DNA from: Chloracidobacterium sp.
GTDB taxonomy: Bacteria; Acidobacteriota; Blastocatellia; Chloracidobacteriales; Chloracidobacteriaceae
Length of the DNA: 64,000 bases
Direction of reading: 5' to 3'
Assembly (NCBI GenBank): GCA_025057975.1
Contig: JANWUV010000014.1
Location: forward strand, 45,913-109,912
Position numbers and translations under genes: made by a program. The notes beneath the pieces were generated by a model, which saw nothing but the letters and a program-made list of their open reading frames with translations, did no database searches and was not told the DNA's origin. Shown here piece after piece: positions 52,916-62,543 of this stretch; the first letter of the stretch is position 1, and every line of letters starts with the position of its first letter.

Positions 52916-53887
52916 ATGAAAAAAATCGGCGTTTTGGTCGGGCGTGAAAACACCTTTCCCCCGGCGCTCATCGAGCGCATCAACAAGCAATCGCATGAAA
53001 CCGGCGTCATGGCCGAGTACATCACCATCGGCGGCGTTTGGATGGACGCTGTTTGCCCCTACGCCGTCATCATTGACCGTATTTCACACGAAATCCCCTT
53101 CTACCGGGCGTACCTGAAGAACGCCTATCTGTCTGGGACGATCATCGTCAACAATCCCTTTTGGTGGTCGGCCGATGACAAGTTCTTCAACTACTCAATG
53201 GCGGTACGGCTGGGCGTGGCAATTCCTAGAACAGCGCTTCTCCCACAAAAGGAGTACATGGAGCGCGTCACGTCGCAGTCGTTGCGCAACCTACAATTTC
53301 CGCTGGATTGGCAGGCGATTGTGGATTATGTCGGGCTGCCGGCGATTCTCAAGCCGCACGACGGCGGTGGATGGCGGGACGTGTATCGCATCAACTCGCT
53401 GGAAGAGCTGATTCAGGTCTACGACCGGACGGGCCAGCTCTGCATGATGTTGCAGGAGTTTGTGAAGTTTGACCGTTACGTTCGGTGCTACTGCATCGCC
53501 AAGCAGCACGTTCTGGTTATGCCCTACGATCCGGCGCGTCCGTATCCGACGCAGTACCTTGACATTCGCCCGGAGGATTATCTTGAGCCAGAGCTGCATG
53601 AACGGATTGTGCGTGAGTGCCGTTTGTTGTGCGAGGCGCTCGGTTACGACATCAACACCATTGAGTTCGCCATCCGGGACGGCGTACCCTACGCGATTGA
53701 CTTTATGAACCCCGCCCCGGACGCGGATTCGTTTTCGGTCGGACCGGTCAACTTTGAGTGGATGGTGTCCACGGTCAGCCGCCTGCTGATTCGGCTGGCC
53801 CAAGAAGGGCGTCAGCCGGAACAGACGCATACATTCCGTTGGGAGGAACTCATCGCCAAGCACACCCGTCTCGCCGAGCACGCCTAA
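52916..53887 (+). CDS. ATP-grasp ligase (RimK/glutathione-synthetase-like)
   Basis: 323 aa from the ATG at 52916, with AAGGA 8 bases upstream. N-terminal domain: KKIGVLVGRENTFPPALIER. ATP-grasp core: LPAILKPHDGGGWRDVYRI (lysine and glycine-rich loop), MMLQEFVKFDRYVRCYCI, and the metal-binding INTIEFAIRDGVPYAIDFMN with Glu/Asn. It should ligate a carboxylate to an amine with ATP through an acyl phosphate. 30 bases before a circularly permuted ATP-grasp gene. Substrates unknown. Confidence 0.82.
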   Translation: MKKIGVLVGRENTFPPALIERINKQSHETGVMAEYITIGGVWMDAVCPYAVIIDRISHEIPFYRAYLKNAYLSGTIIVNNPFWWSADDKFFNYSMAVRLGVAIPRTALLPQKEYMERVTSQSLRNLQFPLDWQAIVDYVGLPAILKPHDGGGWRDVYRINSLEELIQVYDRTGQLCMMLQEFVKFDRYVRCYCIAKQHVLVMPYDPARPYPTQYLDIRPEDYLEPELHERIVRECRLLCEALGYDINTIEFAIRDGVPYAIDFMNPAPDADSFSVGPVNFEWMVSTVSRLLIRLAQEGRQPEQTHTFRWEELIAKHTRLAEHA

Positions 53888-53917
53888 CGCCACCTTGTGT
53901 CTTCCCTGGAGAAGCTA

Positions 53918-55276
53918 ATGGAAAGTCATGCGAAACTGAAAGCTGCGATCGCCCATTACGACGCCTTACTTCAGGAAACCCCGACCACGTTGACGGAAGC
54001 GCGCGATTTTCTGGCGGCGCGCAGCGCGGAAGAAAAGATGATTTTTGGGGGGCGGCCTCTGTCGCCGTACCTACGCCCCCACTTTGTGACGGCTGAACGC
54101 TGGCGCTACCTTTGCGCGGAGTGCGCCCGGATTTGGGAATGCGTTGAAGTGGTTGGGCGGGCAGCGATGACCGACCGACGCATCTACGACGATCTGGGCA
54201 TTACGGACGGCGAAGCGCGGCTGATTGAGATTGACCCCGGTTACACGGGAATTTCGATCACGTCGCGGCTCGACTCCTTTCTAACGGATGACGCCCTTTC
54301 CTTTGTCGAACTCAACGCGGAGAACCCGGCCGGCATTTCCTACTGCGAGGTCATGGCGCGGATTTTTATGGAACTGCCTGTGATGCAACGGTTTACAGCC
54401 ACGTATCCGGTGACGCCGCTCTACGCGCGGCGGCTGCTGCTGGATACGTTGCTGACGGCCTACCGCGAGTGGAGCGGCGGCGGCGACCAACCGCGCATCG
54501 CCATCGTGGACTGGGAAGGTCTGCCGACCCAGTGCGAGTTTGAGCAGTTTCAGGCGTATTTCCACGACGAAGGCTTTGCCTGTATTATTGCGCCGCCGGA
54601 AAAACTTGACTACCACAACGGCAAGCTCCGCTGCGGCGAATTTGAGATTGACTTGGTTTATCGGCGCGTGTTGACCAACGATATTCTGGATCGCCCTGAG
54701 GAGTGCAAGGCGTTAGTGAACGCCTATCGTGACCGCGCCGTCTGTGTCGTCAACGGTTTTCGGACGAAGTTCGTCCACAAGAAAATGCTTTTTGGCGTTC
54801 TGACGGATGAACGCTATGCGTCCATGTTTACGCCGGAACAACACGCGGCAATTCGGGCGCATATTCCGTGGACGCGCCGGTTGGCGGACGTGCGCACCAC
54901 GTACGCTGGGGAGACGATTACGCTGCTGGATTTTATTCGCGCCAACCAGTCGCGGCTGGTGCTCAAGCCCAATGATGAATATGGTGGTAAGGGCGTCGTG
55001 GTTGGCTGGGAGGCGACGCCGGCTGAGTGGGAGGCGGCGATTGAGGAGGGCCTGCGCAGTGACTATCTGGTGCAGGAAAAAGTGCCAACCGCCCATGAGA
55101 CGTTTCCCCATTTCACGCCGGAGGGCGACATCAGCTTTATCGAACAGCTTGTAGACCTTGACCCGCTGCTGTTCCACGGCAAAGTTGGCGGCGCCTTCAC
55201 CCGCCTGTCGAGTACGGCGCTGTGCAATGTCACGTCGGGCGGCGGGATGGTGCCGACCTTCGTGCTCAACGATTGA
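53918..55276 (+). CDS. Circularly permuted ATP-grasp protein
   Basis: 452 aa; the ATG at 53918 has GGAG 6 bases upstream and is preferred to a GTG at 53897. The motifs run LIEIDPGYTGISITSRLDSF, FVELNAENPAGISYCEVM, IVDWEGLPTQCEF, VNGFRTKFVHKKMLFGVLTD, LVLKPNDEYGGKGVVVGW, and a late GGAFTRLSS. The order and motifs match circularly permuted ATP-grasp (type 2) ligases, often found with GCS2-type ligases in operons that make unknown peptides. Lies 30 bases after the RimK-like gene and 81 before the GCS2 gene, all on one strand. Confidence 0.78.
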   Translation: MESHAKLKAAIAHYDALLQETPTTLTEARDFLAARSAEEKMIFGGRPLSPYLRPHFVTAERWRYLCAECARIWECVEVVGRAAMTDRRIYDDLGITDGEARLIEIDPGYTGISITSRLDSFLTDDALSFVELNAENPAGISYCEVMARIFMELPVMQRFTATYPVTPLYARRLLLDTLLTAYREWSGGGDQPRIAIVDWEGLPTQCEFEQFQAYFHDEGFACIIAPPEKLDYHNGKLRCGEFEIDLVYRRVLTNDILDRPEECKALVNAYRDRAVCVVNGFRTKFVHKKMLFGVLTDERYASMFTPEQHAAIRAHIPWTRRLADVRTTYAGETITLLDFIRANQSRLVLKPNDEYGGKGVVVGWEATPAEWEAAIEEGLRSDYLVQEKVPTAHETFPHFTPEGDISFIEQLVDLDPLLFHGKVGGAFTRLSSTALCNVTSGGGMVPTFVLND

Positions 55277-55357
55277 CGACAACCGGCTGGTTGCAACGGG
55301 CGTTCCCGACTGCGGGCTTTAGGCTTGCAGGTAGTTTGTCTTGGCGAGAGGCTGGAT

Positions 55358-56503
55358 ATGGCTCAAGAGTTCACACTGGGTATTGAGGAAGAATTCCAAA
55401 TCGTTGATCCGAATACACGGGAGCTGCGCTCGCGCGTTGCTGAAATTCTGGACGAAGGCATGATGCTGCTGGGCGAGCAGCTCAAGCCTGAAATGCACCA
55501 GTCCATGGTTGAAGTCGGCACGAGCGTTTGCCGCAACATTCAGGAAGCACGGGCGGATGTCATCAGGCTGCGCCGGACGGTGGCGATGTTGGCACATAAA
55601 AAGAACTTGCGGATTGTGGCGGCCTCGACGCATCCGTTTTCCCACTGGAAGGATCAGGAAATTACGCCCAATGAGCGCTACTTCCAGCTCATCGAGGAAA
55701 TGCAGCAGCTGGCGCGGGCGCTTTCGATTTATGGCCTACACGTCCACGTCGGCATTGAAAACCGTGACGACGCCATTCACATCATGAATGCGGCGCGTTA
55801 CTTCCTGCCGCACATTCTGGCGCTGAGTACCAGTTCGCCGTTCTGGATTGGGCGCAATACGGGACTGAAGTCCTACCGCTCGGAAGTCTTCAAGCAGTTT
55901 CCACGTACCGGTATTCCCGACTACTTCGGCTCCGCGAGCGAGTTCGACAACTACGTCAAACTGCTGGTCAAAACGGGCTGCATTGACAACGGCAGAAAAA
56001 TTTGGTGGGACCTGCGGCCGCACCCGATTTTCCCCACGCTGGAGTTTCGGATTTGCGATTTGCCGTCCAAGGTAGATGAAGTCATCGCTATCGCGGCTCT
56101 GTTTCAGGCGATAGTGGCGAAGCTTTACAAGCTGCTGCGCCAGAATATGGGCTTCCGGCTTTATCGGCGGATGCTGATTGAAGAAAACAAATGGCGCGCG
56201 GTGCGTTACGGTCTTGACGGGAAGCTGTTGGACTTAGGCAAGCAGACCGAAGTGCCGGTGCGCGATCTCATCGGCGAACTGCTCGATTTCGTGGACGACG
56301 TGGTGGACGACCTCGGCAGTCGGAAAGAACTGGAGTACATCAACACGATTCTCAAGGAAGGCACTAGCGCCGACCGGCAACTGCGCATCTTTCACGAGAC
56401 CAACGGCGATTTCCACGCTGTGGTGGACAACCTCATCGCCGAGACGCTGGAAGGCGTTACGGAGCCGGCCGCCGAGGCAAGCGCCCAAGTGCAGCGTTCG
56501 TGA
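55358..56503 (+). CDS. Carboxylate-amine ligase (GCS2/YbdK family)
   Basis: 381 aa from the ATG at 55358, with GAGAGG upstream. The N-terminal [20 protein letters not shown] is the family signature; [46 protein letters not shown] and [19 protein letters not shown] complete the glutamine-synthetase-like active site. YbdK-type enzymes form weak glutamate-cysteine ligase activity in vitro, but the natural substrate is unclear. Third member of the ligase cluster. Makes a gamma-glutamyl or similar amide bond. Confidence 0.92.
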   Translation: MAQEFTLGIEEEFQIVDPNTRELRSRVAEILDEGMMLLGEQLKPEMHQSMVEVGTSVCRNIQEARADVIRLRRTVAMLAHKKNLRIVAASTHPFSHWKDQEITPNERYFQLIEEMQQLARALSIYGLHVHVGIENRDDAIHIMNAARYFLPHILALSTSSPFWIGRNTGLKSYRSEVFKQFPRTGIPDYFGSASEFDNYVKLLVKTGCIDNGRKIWWDLRPHPIFPTLEFRICDLPSKVDEVIAIAALFQAIVAKLYKLLRQNMGFRLYRRMLIEENKWRAVRYGLDGKLLDLGKQTEVPVRDLIGELLDFVDDVVDDLGSRKELEYINTILKEGTSADRQLRIFHETNGDFHAVVDNLIAETLEGVTEPAAEASAQVQRS

Positions 56504-56597
56504 CGCTGGCTGCCCCCACCGCAGTCGGTTGCGCTATACTCCGGTAACAAGTCGGTAAAAACCGGCGAGTTGGCAGGATTTTGAAAGGTTTAGAAGT

Positions 56598-57896
56598 ATG
56601 TCACGCGAGAAAAACGCTGCGGCCGAACGCGACAAGGTAGGCGCAACAGACAATGTAGCCGCTGGTGTGGCGACGGCTTACACGGGGGAAGCCGAACCGT
56701 CGCGGCGCGACGGCAAAGACAACCTCAACGGCACTGGCGGGCATCCCGAACGGCGTCCGGTGGTGGAGGTGCAGGAACGGCGTCCGGTGGCGGATTTGGT
56801 CGCTGCGCTCGAAGCCCATCGCGGCGAGCGACACATCGTAGCGATTCAAAACTTCCCAGACCCGGACGCGATTGCCTCCGCGCTGGCCCACCAAATGATC
56901 GCCGCTACCTTCGGGATCACGGTGGACATTGTCTATGACGGCTTCATCAGCCATCAGGAAAACCTTGCGCTCGTGCAGCTCCTGCAGATCGAACTGCTGC
57001 ACTACGATCCAACGATAGACCTCAAGCAGTATCAGGCCAGCATTTTCATTGACAACCAAGGCACGACCACCACTTTGACCAGCAAGCTGCGCGAAGCGGG
57101 CGTCAAGCCGCTCGTCATCGTGGATCATCACGAACGCCAGGGCTTGCTTGAGGCGGTGTTCACTGACATTCGTAAAGTCGGCGCAACGGCGACGATTTAC
57201 GCCGAGTATCTGCGCGACGCATTTCCGTTGGAAAAGAACAACCCCCAGCACGTCCGGTTGGCGACGGCGCTGATGCATGCCATTCGGGCGGAAACCAATG
57301 GGATGATTCGCGCCCGCGAGTGCGATTTTCAGGCGGCGGGCTACCTGTCGCAGTTTGTGGACACCACGCTGTTGAGTGAAATCCTCAACGTCAAGCGGTC
57401 GAAGCGCGTCATTGACATCATCAATCTGGCGCTGGAGAAACGGATTGTCCGGAACAACTACAGCATCGCCGGCGTCGGCTACGTCCGCTATGAAGACCGC
57501 GACGCCATTCCGCAGGCGGCTGACTTCCTCCTGACCGAGGAAAACATTCACACGGCGGTGGTGTACGGCATCATCACCAAAGAAGGCGAACGCGAAGTCA
57601 TCATCGGCAGCCTGCGCACGTCGAAAGTGACGCTCAACCCGGATCAGTTCCTGAAATCGGCGCTCGGACGCGATGCGACAGGGCACTACTACGGCGGCGG
57701 CAAGCACGAAGCTGGCGGCTTTGAAATTCCCATCGGCTTCCTGTCCGGCACGTACGACGAAGATTTCATGCGGTCGAAGTGGAAAATCTACGACGCGATG
57801 GTGAAGCGCAAACTGCTGGAAAAGATCGGCGTCATTGAAAACCAATCCACCTCGGCGGTGATTCGCCAACCGAGCGCCGAGCGCCCGGAAGAGTAG
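56598..57896 (+). CDS. DHH/DHHA1 family phosphoesterase
   Basis: 432 aa. DHH-type metal site: IQNFPDPDAIASALA (motif I; the usual first His is Gln here, as also occurs in a subset of relatives), IFIDNQGTTT (motif II) and LVIVDHHERQGLLE (motif III). DHHA1 end: GGGKHEAGGFEIPIGF. An N-terminal stretch of about 60 residues is disordered (Ala/Glu/Arg). Related NrnA/DhhP enzymes degrade nanoRNA or cyclic dinucleotides. It begins 95 bases after the ligase cluster and 19 bases before the permease fusion, so it may belong to the same transcript. Confidence 0.85.
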   Translation: MSREKNAAAERDKVGATDNVAAGVATAYTGEAEPSRRDGKDNLNGTGGHPERRPVVEVQERRPVADLVAALEAHRGERHIVAIQNFPDPDAIASALAHQMIAATFGITVDIVYDGFISHQENLALVQLLQIELLHYDPTIDLKQYQASIFIDNQGTTTTLTSKLREAGVKPLVIVDHHERQGLLEAVFTDIRKVGATATIYAEYLRDAFPLEKNNPQHVRLATALMHAIRAETNGMIRARECDFQAAGYLSQFVDTTLLSEILNVKRSKRVIDIINLALEKRIVRNNYSIAGVGYVRYEDRDAIPQAADFLLTEENIHTAVVYGIITKEGEREVIIGSLRTSKVTLNPDQFLKSALGRDATGHYYGGGKHEAGGFEIPIGFLSGTYDEDFMRSKWKIYDAMVKRKLLEKIGVIENQSTSAVIRQPSAERPEE

Positions 57897-57915
57897 CGGA
57901 GGCGCGCCGGTTCAG

Positions 57916-59790
57916 ATGCCGTCGTGGGTGAGGCGTGCGGCGTGGCTGTGGGGTCACCTTACGCCGTCCGACGGCTGGGCCGGCAGCGTCTCGGCCGTCG
58001 TCACAGGCGCAGTTTATCTATACCTCTATGCGCCGTTGCTGACGCTGTTGGTGTTGTCATTAAGCGCTGCGCCGGCGGCCGATTTTCAAGCCGGTTTTGT
58101 CGGCGCGTGGTACGTGAAGGCTGCAACCAACCCAGCGTTCCTAACGGCGATTCAGACCAGCTTGCGAGTGGCGTTGGCGACGACGGCCATTGCGTTGGTC
58201 ATCGGAACGCCGGCCGCCATTGGTCTAGGCAAACACCACTTTCGTGGACGGTCATGGCTGGAGGGTTTGTTTTATCTGCCGGTCGTCGCGCCTGAAGTGG
58301 TGGTCGGCTTTGCTTCCGTAGCGCTGTTTGCGCGTTTGGGACAACCGCTGGGTTTCTGGTCGGTGCTGCTGGCGCACGTTGCCTTTTGCACCTCATACGT
58401 CGTGTTCATTGTCCGAGCGCGGCTGGCGAGCTTTGACGAGCGATTGCTTGAGGCCGCGCTGGATTTGGGCGCGACGCCGGCGGTCGCCTTTTGGCGGGTG
58501 ACGTTGCCGTGGCTGACGCCGGCGCTGGTTGGCGGTGGGCTTCTGTGCTTTGCCCTCTCGCTTGATGACTGCGTTATCACCAGCCTCGTGGCGGGTGACG
58601 GCGTGACGACGTTCCCGGTGCTACTGTATTCCAAGATGAAGACCGGTGTCTCGCCGGAGATCAACGCAGCGACTGGTTTGTTGCTGATGGCGACGGTGCT
58701 GCTGGTGACGGCGGCGCACATCGCGCAGCAGCTTCCGCGCTTGCCGCAATGGGGAAGGGTCGGCCTTGGGGCGGCTTGTCTTGGGCTACTGCTTGTCGCC
58801 GTTGCGCCGTCCCCACAGTCGGCAACGCAGACAACGCTCCACATCTACATCTGGTCGAACTACACCTCCGACAAGCTACTGCGCGACTTCGAAGCACGGT
58901 ATCGTTGTCGAGTTGTCGTTGAGACGTTTGACTCCAACGAGGCGTTGCTGGCCAAGCTCCAGACTGGTGTGGCGCGGTACGACTTGATTGCGCCAAGCGA
59001 CTACATGGTAAGCATTCTGGCGCGGCAGGGGCTGCTGCGGCCGCTTGATCGGTCACGGCTGACAAACTGGGCAAACCTTGATCCGGCATTTTTGGGCGCG
59101 CCGTATGACCCCGAACAGCGTTACAGCGTCCCCTACACGTTTACAGTGGTCGGCATCGGCTATCGGCGTGACAAAGTGAGCGAGCCAGTGGAAAGTTGGG
59201 ACGCGCTGTGGGACGCCCGCTACTGTGGGCGCATTGCCATGCTTGATGACATTCGGGAATGTTTCGGGGCGGCTCTGCGACGGCGCGGCGCTTCTCCGAA
59301 TAGTCGAAACGAACAGGAAATCGCGCAGGCAGCCGAGGATTTGATGCGTCAGAAGGCGCTCATCAAAACTTATGACAGCGCCACGTTTGAACAGCTCCTG
59401 CTCGATGGGGAGGCCTGGTTGGTGCAGGGCTACAATGGGCAAATCGCCAAAGCCGCGCGGCGCAATCCCAACATTGCGTTTGTCGTGCCACGGGAAGGCG
59501 GGACGCTCGCTGTAGATTGTTTGGCGATTCCCGTTAATGCGGCGCAGCCGGCGCTGGCGGAGCGGTTTATTGATTACATCCTTGAGCCGCAGGCGGCGGC
59601 GGAAATTGTGCAGGCGACGGGGTATGGGACGCCGAACCGCGCTGTCCGAGCGTATTTGCCGCCGATGTGGGCCGACAACCCCTACGTCTTCCCGCCGGAT
59701 GATTGGCTTCGGCGCTGCACCATGCTTGAAGATGTCGGTGCAATTTTGCCGCGATATGACTACTATTGGACGGTCATCAAGTCACAATAG
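57916..59790 (+). CDS. PotC-PotD fusion: permease plus substrate-binding domain of a polyamine ABC transporter
   Basis: 624 aa. Residues about 1-285 are a BPD_transp_1 permease with about six helices (VVTGAVYLYLYAPLLTLLVL, GLFYLPVVAPEVVVGFASVAL) and the EAA-type coupling loop DERLLEAALDLGATPAVAFWR. A further helix (GAACLGLLLVAVAPS, about 290-305) leads to a PotD-like periplasmic binding protein: LHIYIWSNYTSDKLLRDFEA, ALLAKLQTGVARYDLIAPSD, TLAVDCLAIPVNA, LEPQAAAEIVQATGYGTPNR. The natural partners PotA and PotB are not in the neighbourhood. Probable substrate: spermidine or putrescine. Confidence 0.93.
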   Translation: MPSWVRRAAWLWGHLTPSDGWAGSVSAVVTGAVYLYLYAPLLTLLVLSLSAAPAADFQAGFVGAWYVKAATNPAFLTAIQTSLRVALATTAIALVIGTPAAIGLGKHHFRGRSWLEGLFYLPVVAPEVVVGFASVALFARLGQPLGFWSVLLAHVAFCTSYVVFIVRARLASFDERLLEAALDLGATPAVAFWRVTLPWLTPALVGGGLLCFALSLDDCVITSLVAGDGVTTFPVLLYSKMKTGVSPEINAATGLLLMATVLLVTAAHIAQQLPRLPQWGRVGLGAACLGLLLVAVAPSPQSATQTTLHIYIWSNYTSDKLLRDFEARYRCRVVVETFDSNEALLAKLQTGVARYDLIAPSDYMVSILARQGLLRPLDRSRLTNWANLDPAFLGAPYDPEQRYSVPYTFTVVGIGYRRDKVSEPVESWDALWDARYCGRIAMLDDIRECFGAALRRRGASPNSRNEQEIAQAAEDLMRQKALIKTYDSATFEQLLLDGEAWLVQGYNGQIAKAARRNPNIAFVVPREGGTLAVDCLAIPVNAAQPALAERFIDYILEPQAAAEIVQATGYGTPNRAVRAYLPPMWADNPYVFPPDDWLRRCTMLEDVGAILPRYDYYWTVIKSQ

Positions 59791-59844
59791 CGATCTGTGT
59801 GACAAGGCTTGCCGCCGCCTTTGGAAGCTCCTGCACAACGTTAT

Positions 59845-60621
59845 ATGGGAAACCACGAACCACCTTCGCCATCCGCCGACACAGACGCCATCGCCGGTGA
59901 GTTGCTGATCTCGCTCATCAACGACATGGAGTTGCTTTTAGCCTTTGAGCAGAGCCAGCGGGTGGCGCACTTCCAGCCGGAGCTGGGTGAAAAACTGACG
60001 CGCTTTCTAGTGGGTGAATATCGCCAACGCCTTGAGCGTTTGGCTCGCCTAGTCGAAGACAAGGACTTTCTCCGCCTGCTGCTTATGGAACTGGGAGCAA
60101 TGGAGCGTCCTGACTTGCAGGACTATCTGCGCAGCGTCTTCGGCTATCGCCATGAGTTGCAGGAACAGCTCCAGATACGCGGCGTGACCGAATCCGATGA
60201 GATTCTCAAGGAATATGTTTCCGGCAAGTACCGCCGCATTACACAAGAGTTGCCGCCGGTCAACTTCGAGCAAAACGCCTACGCTGCACCGGAGATTGCG
60301 GCGGAAGTCGAGGTGTACCGCCGGCGGACACGGCAGTTAGCGGAGCTCCTCAAACAACAGCAGCAGACGCTTCAAACGGCGGCCGAGATGGCGGCGGCGA
60401 TGTTGAGTCTGTTTGTCAACTACCTCAACGACCGCGTCAATCAGCTGCCCCCGGAGGAGAAGGCGGCGCGACACACGGCGCTCCAAATTGCCTTTGGTGA
60501 ACTCGAAGCGCCGATTTTACAGATGGCGCGCAAGCTCAAAGCGATTGAGCAGACTGTGGGCAAGCCATGCGGTCTGGCCGAGGTCATGGAACTGATCACC
60601 AAGTTGTTTGCGCGTTCGTGA
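59845..60621 (+). CDS. Hypothetical helical protein
   Basis: Not recognised. 258 aa from the ATG at 59845; a TTG at 59809 would add 12 residues. All-alpha, with coiled-coil-like stretches (AEVEVYRRRTRQLAELLKQ and QQQTLQTAAEMAAAM). Rich in Leu, Glu and Gln, no signal peptide. The end abuts the next small membrane gene by 6 bases, so they are likely co-expressed. Confidence 0.6.
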   Translation: MGNHEPPSPSADTDAIAGELLISLINDMELLLAFEQSQRVAHFQPELGEKLTRFLVGEYRQRLERLARLVEDKDFLRLLLMELGAMERPDLQDYLRSVFGYRHELQEQLQIRGVTESDEILKEYVSGKYRRITQELPPVNFEQNAYAAPEIAAEVEVYRRRTRQLAELLKQQQQTLQTAAEMAAAMLSLFVNYLNDRVNQLPPEEKAARHTALQIAFGELEAPILQMARKLKAIEQTVGKPCGLAEVMELITKLFARS

Positions 60622-60627
60622 GGCAGC

Positions 60628-60990
60628 ATGTCGCCTTATGGTCGGCCGCCAGCTTATGGCCCTCCGCCCCCTACTTCGCCTTCGGCGGGAAAGCCGGTGT
60701 TGCCCTTCGTCCTACAGACGCTGCTAGGCTTCTTCGGCACGCTGGCGTACGCGGTCGTGCTTTTTGTTCTAATCGCGATAGCGTTTGAGCTGTCGCAAGT
60801 GGTTTTCGGCTTGGTTTGTTTCGGCGGGTTGGGGTTTGGGCTGGCGGCTGTGCTCTTTTTAACCTTTTACTTTCGTTGGTATGGGCTACTGGTCGGGGTC
60901 GCGCTGGCGTTTTTAGTGCCCGCCTTGCTGGTCGGAGCTTGTACAGCGTTCGTCATCGGCGTCAGTATTCTGAACCTAGCGGGCTTCTAA
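60628..60990 (+). CDS. Small Pro-rich membrane protein
   Basis: 120 aa. A Pro/Tyr/Gly-rich N-terminus (MSPYGRPPAYGPPPPTSP) followed by three hydrophobic segments (LLGFFGTLAYAVVLFVLIAIAF, FGGLGFGLAAVLFLTFYF, and LVGVALAFLVPALLVGAC). Similar layout to DUF-type small proteins seen near many bacterial genes; no function known. Lies 13 bases before the MBL-fold gene. Confidence 0.6.
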   Translation: MSPYGRPPAYGPPPPTSPSAGKPVLPFVLQTLLGFFGTLAYAVVLFVLIAIAFELSQVVFGLVCFGGLGFGLAAVLFLTFYFRWYGLLVGVALAFLVPALLVGACTAFVIGVSILNLAGF

Positions 60991-61003
60991 AGGAGCGCCA
61001 ACA

Positions 61004-61849
61004 ATGAGCTTGTCGTTGGGTGAGTTTCAACTTGACATTATTTCCGACGGTACGTTTCGTCTGGACGGCGGGGCGATGTTCGGCGTCGTACCGCGCGTAC
61101 TCTGGGAGCGCGTTATGCCGCCCGACGAAAAGCATCGCATCGTGTTGGGTCTGAATACGCTGCTGGTGCGGACGCCCCACGACACGATTTTGGTGGATAC
61201 GGGCATCGGGACGAAGTGGGGCGCTAAGCACATCGAGATGTACGGCATCGCGCATGAGACGACCGTCCCGCAATCGTTGGCGGCGCTTGGCCTGTCGCCG
61301 GACGACATCACGCTGGTCATCAACACGCATCTGCACTTTGATCACGCGGGCGGCAACACCTACCGTGCGGAGAACGGTGAGCTGCGTCCGACCTTTCCAA
61401 AGGCGCGGTATGTCGTCCAGCGCGCCGAGTATGAGCACGCGCAGCGTCCGCACGAACGCGACCGCGCCAGCTATTTGCCGGAGGATTGGGAGCCGGTGGC
61501 GGCGGCTGGACAGTTTGTGTTTGTGGAAGGTGAAACGGAGGTGTCGCCGGGTGTGTGGGTCGTACCAGTGCGTGGGCACAACGACTTTACCCAGTGTGTA
61601 CGGGTGGTGTCGGGTGGACGGACGGCTTTCTACTGGGCGGATATTCTCCCGACGACGGCGCACCTGCCTTTTGCATGGGTGATGGGGTATGACCTGTATC
61701 CAGTGGAACTGTTGGAAAACAAGAAGCGTTTGATTCCGCAGGCGGCGGCGGAAGGGTGGCTGAACATTTTCGAGCATGACCAAAAGTGTCCGTGGGGCTA
61801 CATCGTGCCCGGCGAGAATGGTAAGTACGCCGTCCGTCCGGCGACCTAA
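61004..61849 (+). CDS. MBL-fold metallo-hydrolase
   Basis: 281 aa. Binuclear metal motif NTHLHFDHAGGNTYR (HxHxDH) after TILVDTGIGTKWG, later His in VVPVRGHNDFTQCVRVV, and Asp in FYWADILPTTAHL. The layout is that of the lactonase/glyoxalase-II-like class of MBL hydrolases; N-acyl-homoserine lactonase activity is possible. Last gene but one of a rightward run. Specificity is open. Confidence 0.88.
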   Translation: MSLSLGEFQLDIISDGTFRLDGGAMFGVVPRVLWERVMPPDEKHRIVLGLNTLLVRTPHDTILVDTGIGTKWGAKHIEMYGIAHETTVPQSLAALGLSPDDITLVINTHLHFDHAGGNTYRAENGELRPTFPKARYVVQRAEYEHAQRPHERDRASYLPEDWEPVAAAGQFVFVEGETEVSPGVWVVPVRGHNDFTQCVRVVSGGRTAFYWADILPTTAHLPFAWVMGYDLYPVELLENKKRLIPQAAAEGWLNIFEHDQKCPWGYIVPGENGKYAVRPAT

Positions 61850-61898
61850 ACCTGCCCCCACAGGAGCTTTGAGAGGCGCGAGCGAAAGTACGGTTACT

Positions 61899-62309
61899 GT
61901 GTCGGTTTTCACCAACTACGCGGTTGTAGCGGTCGGCGGCGCGTGCGGCGCGATGTTGCGCTATGCCGTCAGCGTCTCGCCCCTTGGCGCATGGTCGCTT
62001 CGCTTTCCGCTCCCGACGTTTGTCATCAATGTCAGCGGGTCGCTTTGTTTCGGCTTGGTGGTCGCCCTTCTGGCTGACCGGGTGGGGATTCCGCCGTGGC
62101 TGCGGCTGGCACTAACGACTGGATTTTTGGGAGCCTTTACCACCTTTTCGACGTTCGAGTACGAGACCGTTACAATCTGGCGCGAGCATGGAGCGTTGTG
62201 GTCGGTCGGCTATGTCGTCGCTAGCCTGCTGTGTGGAGCGGTTGGATTGTTGCTTGGAGAACTGGCGGCGCACGGCCTAGCGTCCAGCTTTGCGGCCCTT
62301 CGTCACTGA
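61899..62309 (+). CDS. crcB: Fluoride channel CrcB/Fluc
   Basis: 136 aa from a GTG at 61899. Four helices with the dual-topology Fluc motifs VAVGGACGAMLRYAVSV, PTFVINVSGSLCFGLVVALL, and GFLGAFTTFSTFEYET, which carry the conserved Asn, Phe box and Na site. Exports fluoride passively as a dimer. No fluoride riboswitch is visible in the 49 bases upstream. Frames that extend further 5' overlap the MBL gene and are unlikely. Confidence 0.93.
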   Translation: MSVFTNYAVVAVGGACGAMLRYAVSVSPLGAWSLRFPLPTFVINVSGSLCFGLVVALLADRVGIPPWLRLALTTGFLGAFTTFSTFEYETVTIWREHGALWSVGYVVASLLCGAVGLLLGELAAHGLASSFAALRH

Positions 62310-62543
62310 ACTCCCGGCGTGTGTTGTCCGAAAGCCGTCCACGCTAGTCCTACCAGTTGTTCAGCTCCCTGCCAAAACGCTTTGGATTGGGCGCGAGTGT
62401 GACCAGGTTGTTTCCACACCGTTGGCGAAGCCTTGCGGGCGCAGGGTACGTTGTTGCACTGGAAAACTTTTTACGCCTTGCCTAAGAATGGTTTTTCCTT
62501 GCAGCAGTGTTGCCTGCCTGACCACATCAAGCGGAAAAGCGTT

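Noticed and set aside
56601..57869. A 422-codon frame antisense to the DHH phosphoesterase gene
   Set aside because: It mirrors the codons of the real gene and shows no motif; same reason applies to long frames at 7817-8950, 14416-15561 and 60962-61915.
61850..61898. Fluoride riboswitch before crcB
   Set aside because: Only 49 bases between genes, and the conserved pseudoknot elements are absent.
62310..62543. Small gene or N-terminal extension before the duplicated-domain protein
   Set aside because: Frames there have no ribosome site or conserved pattern, and the ATG at 62544 opens a proper signal segment. Nothing else recognisable in this gap.
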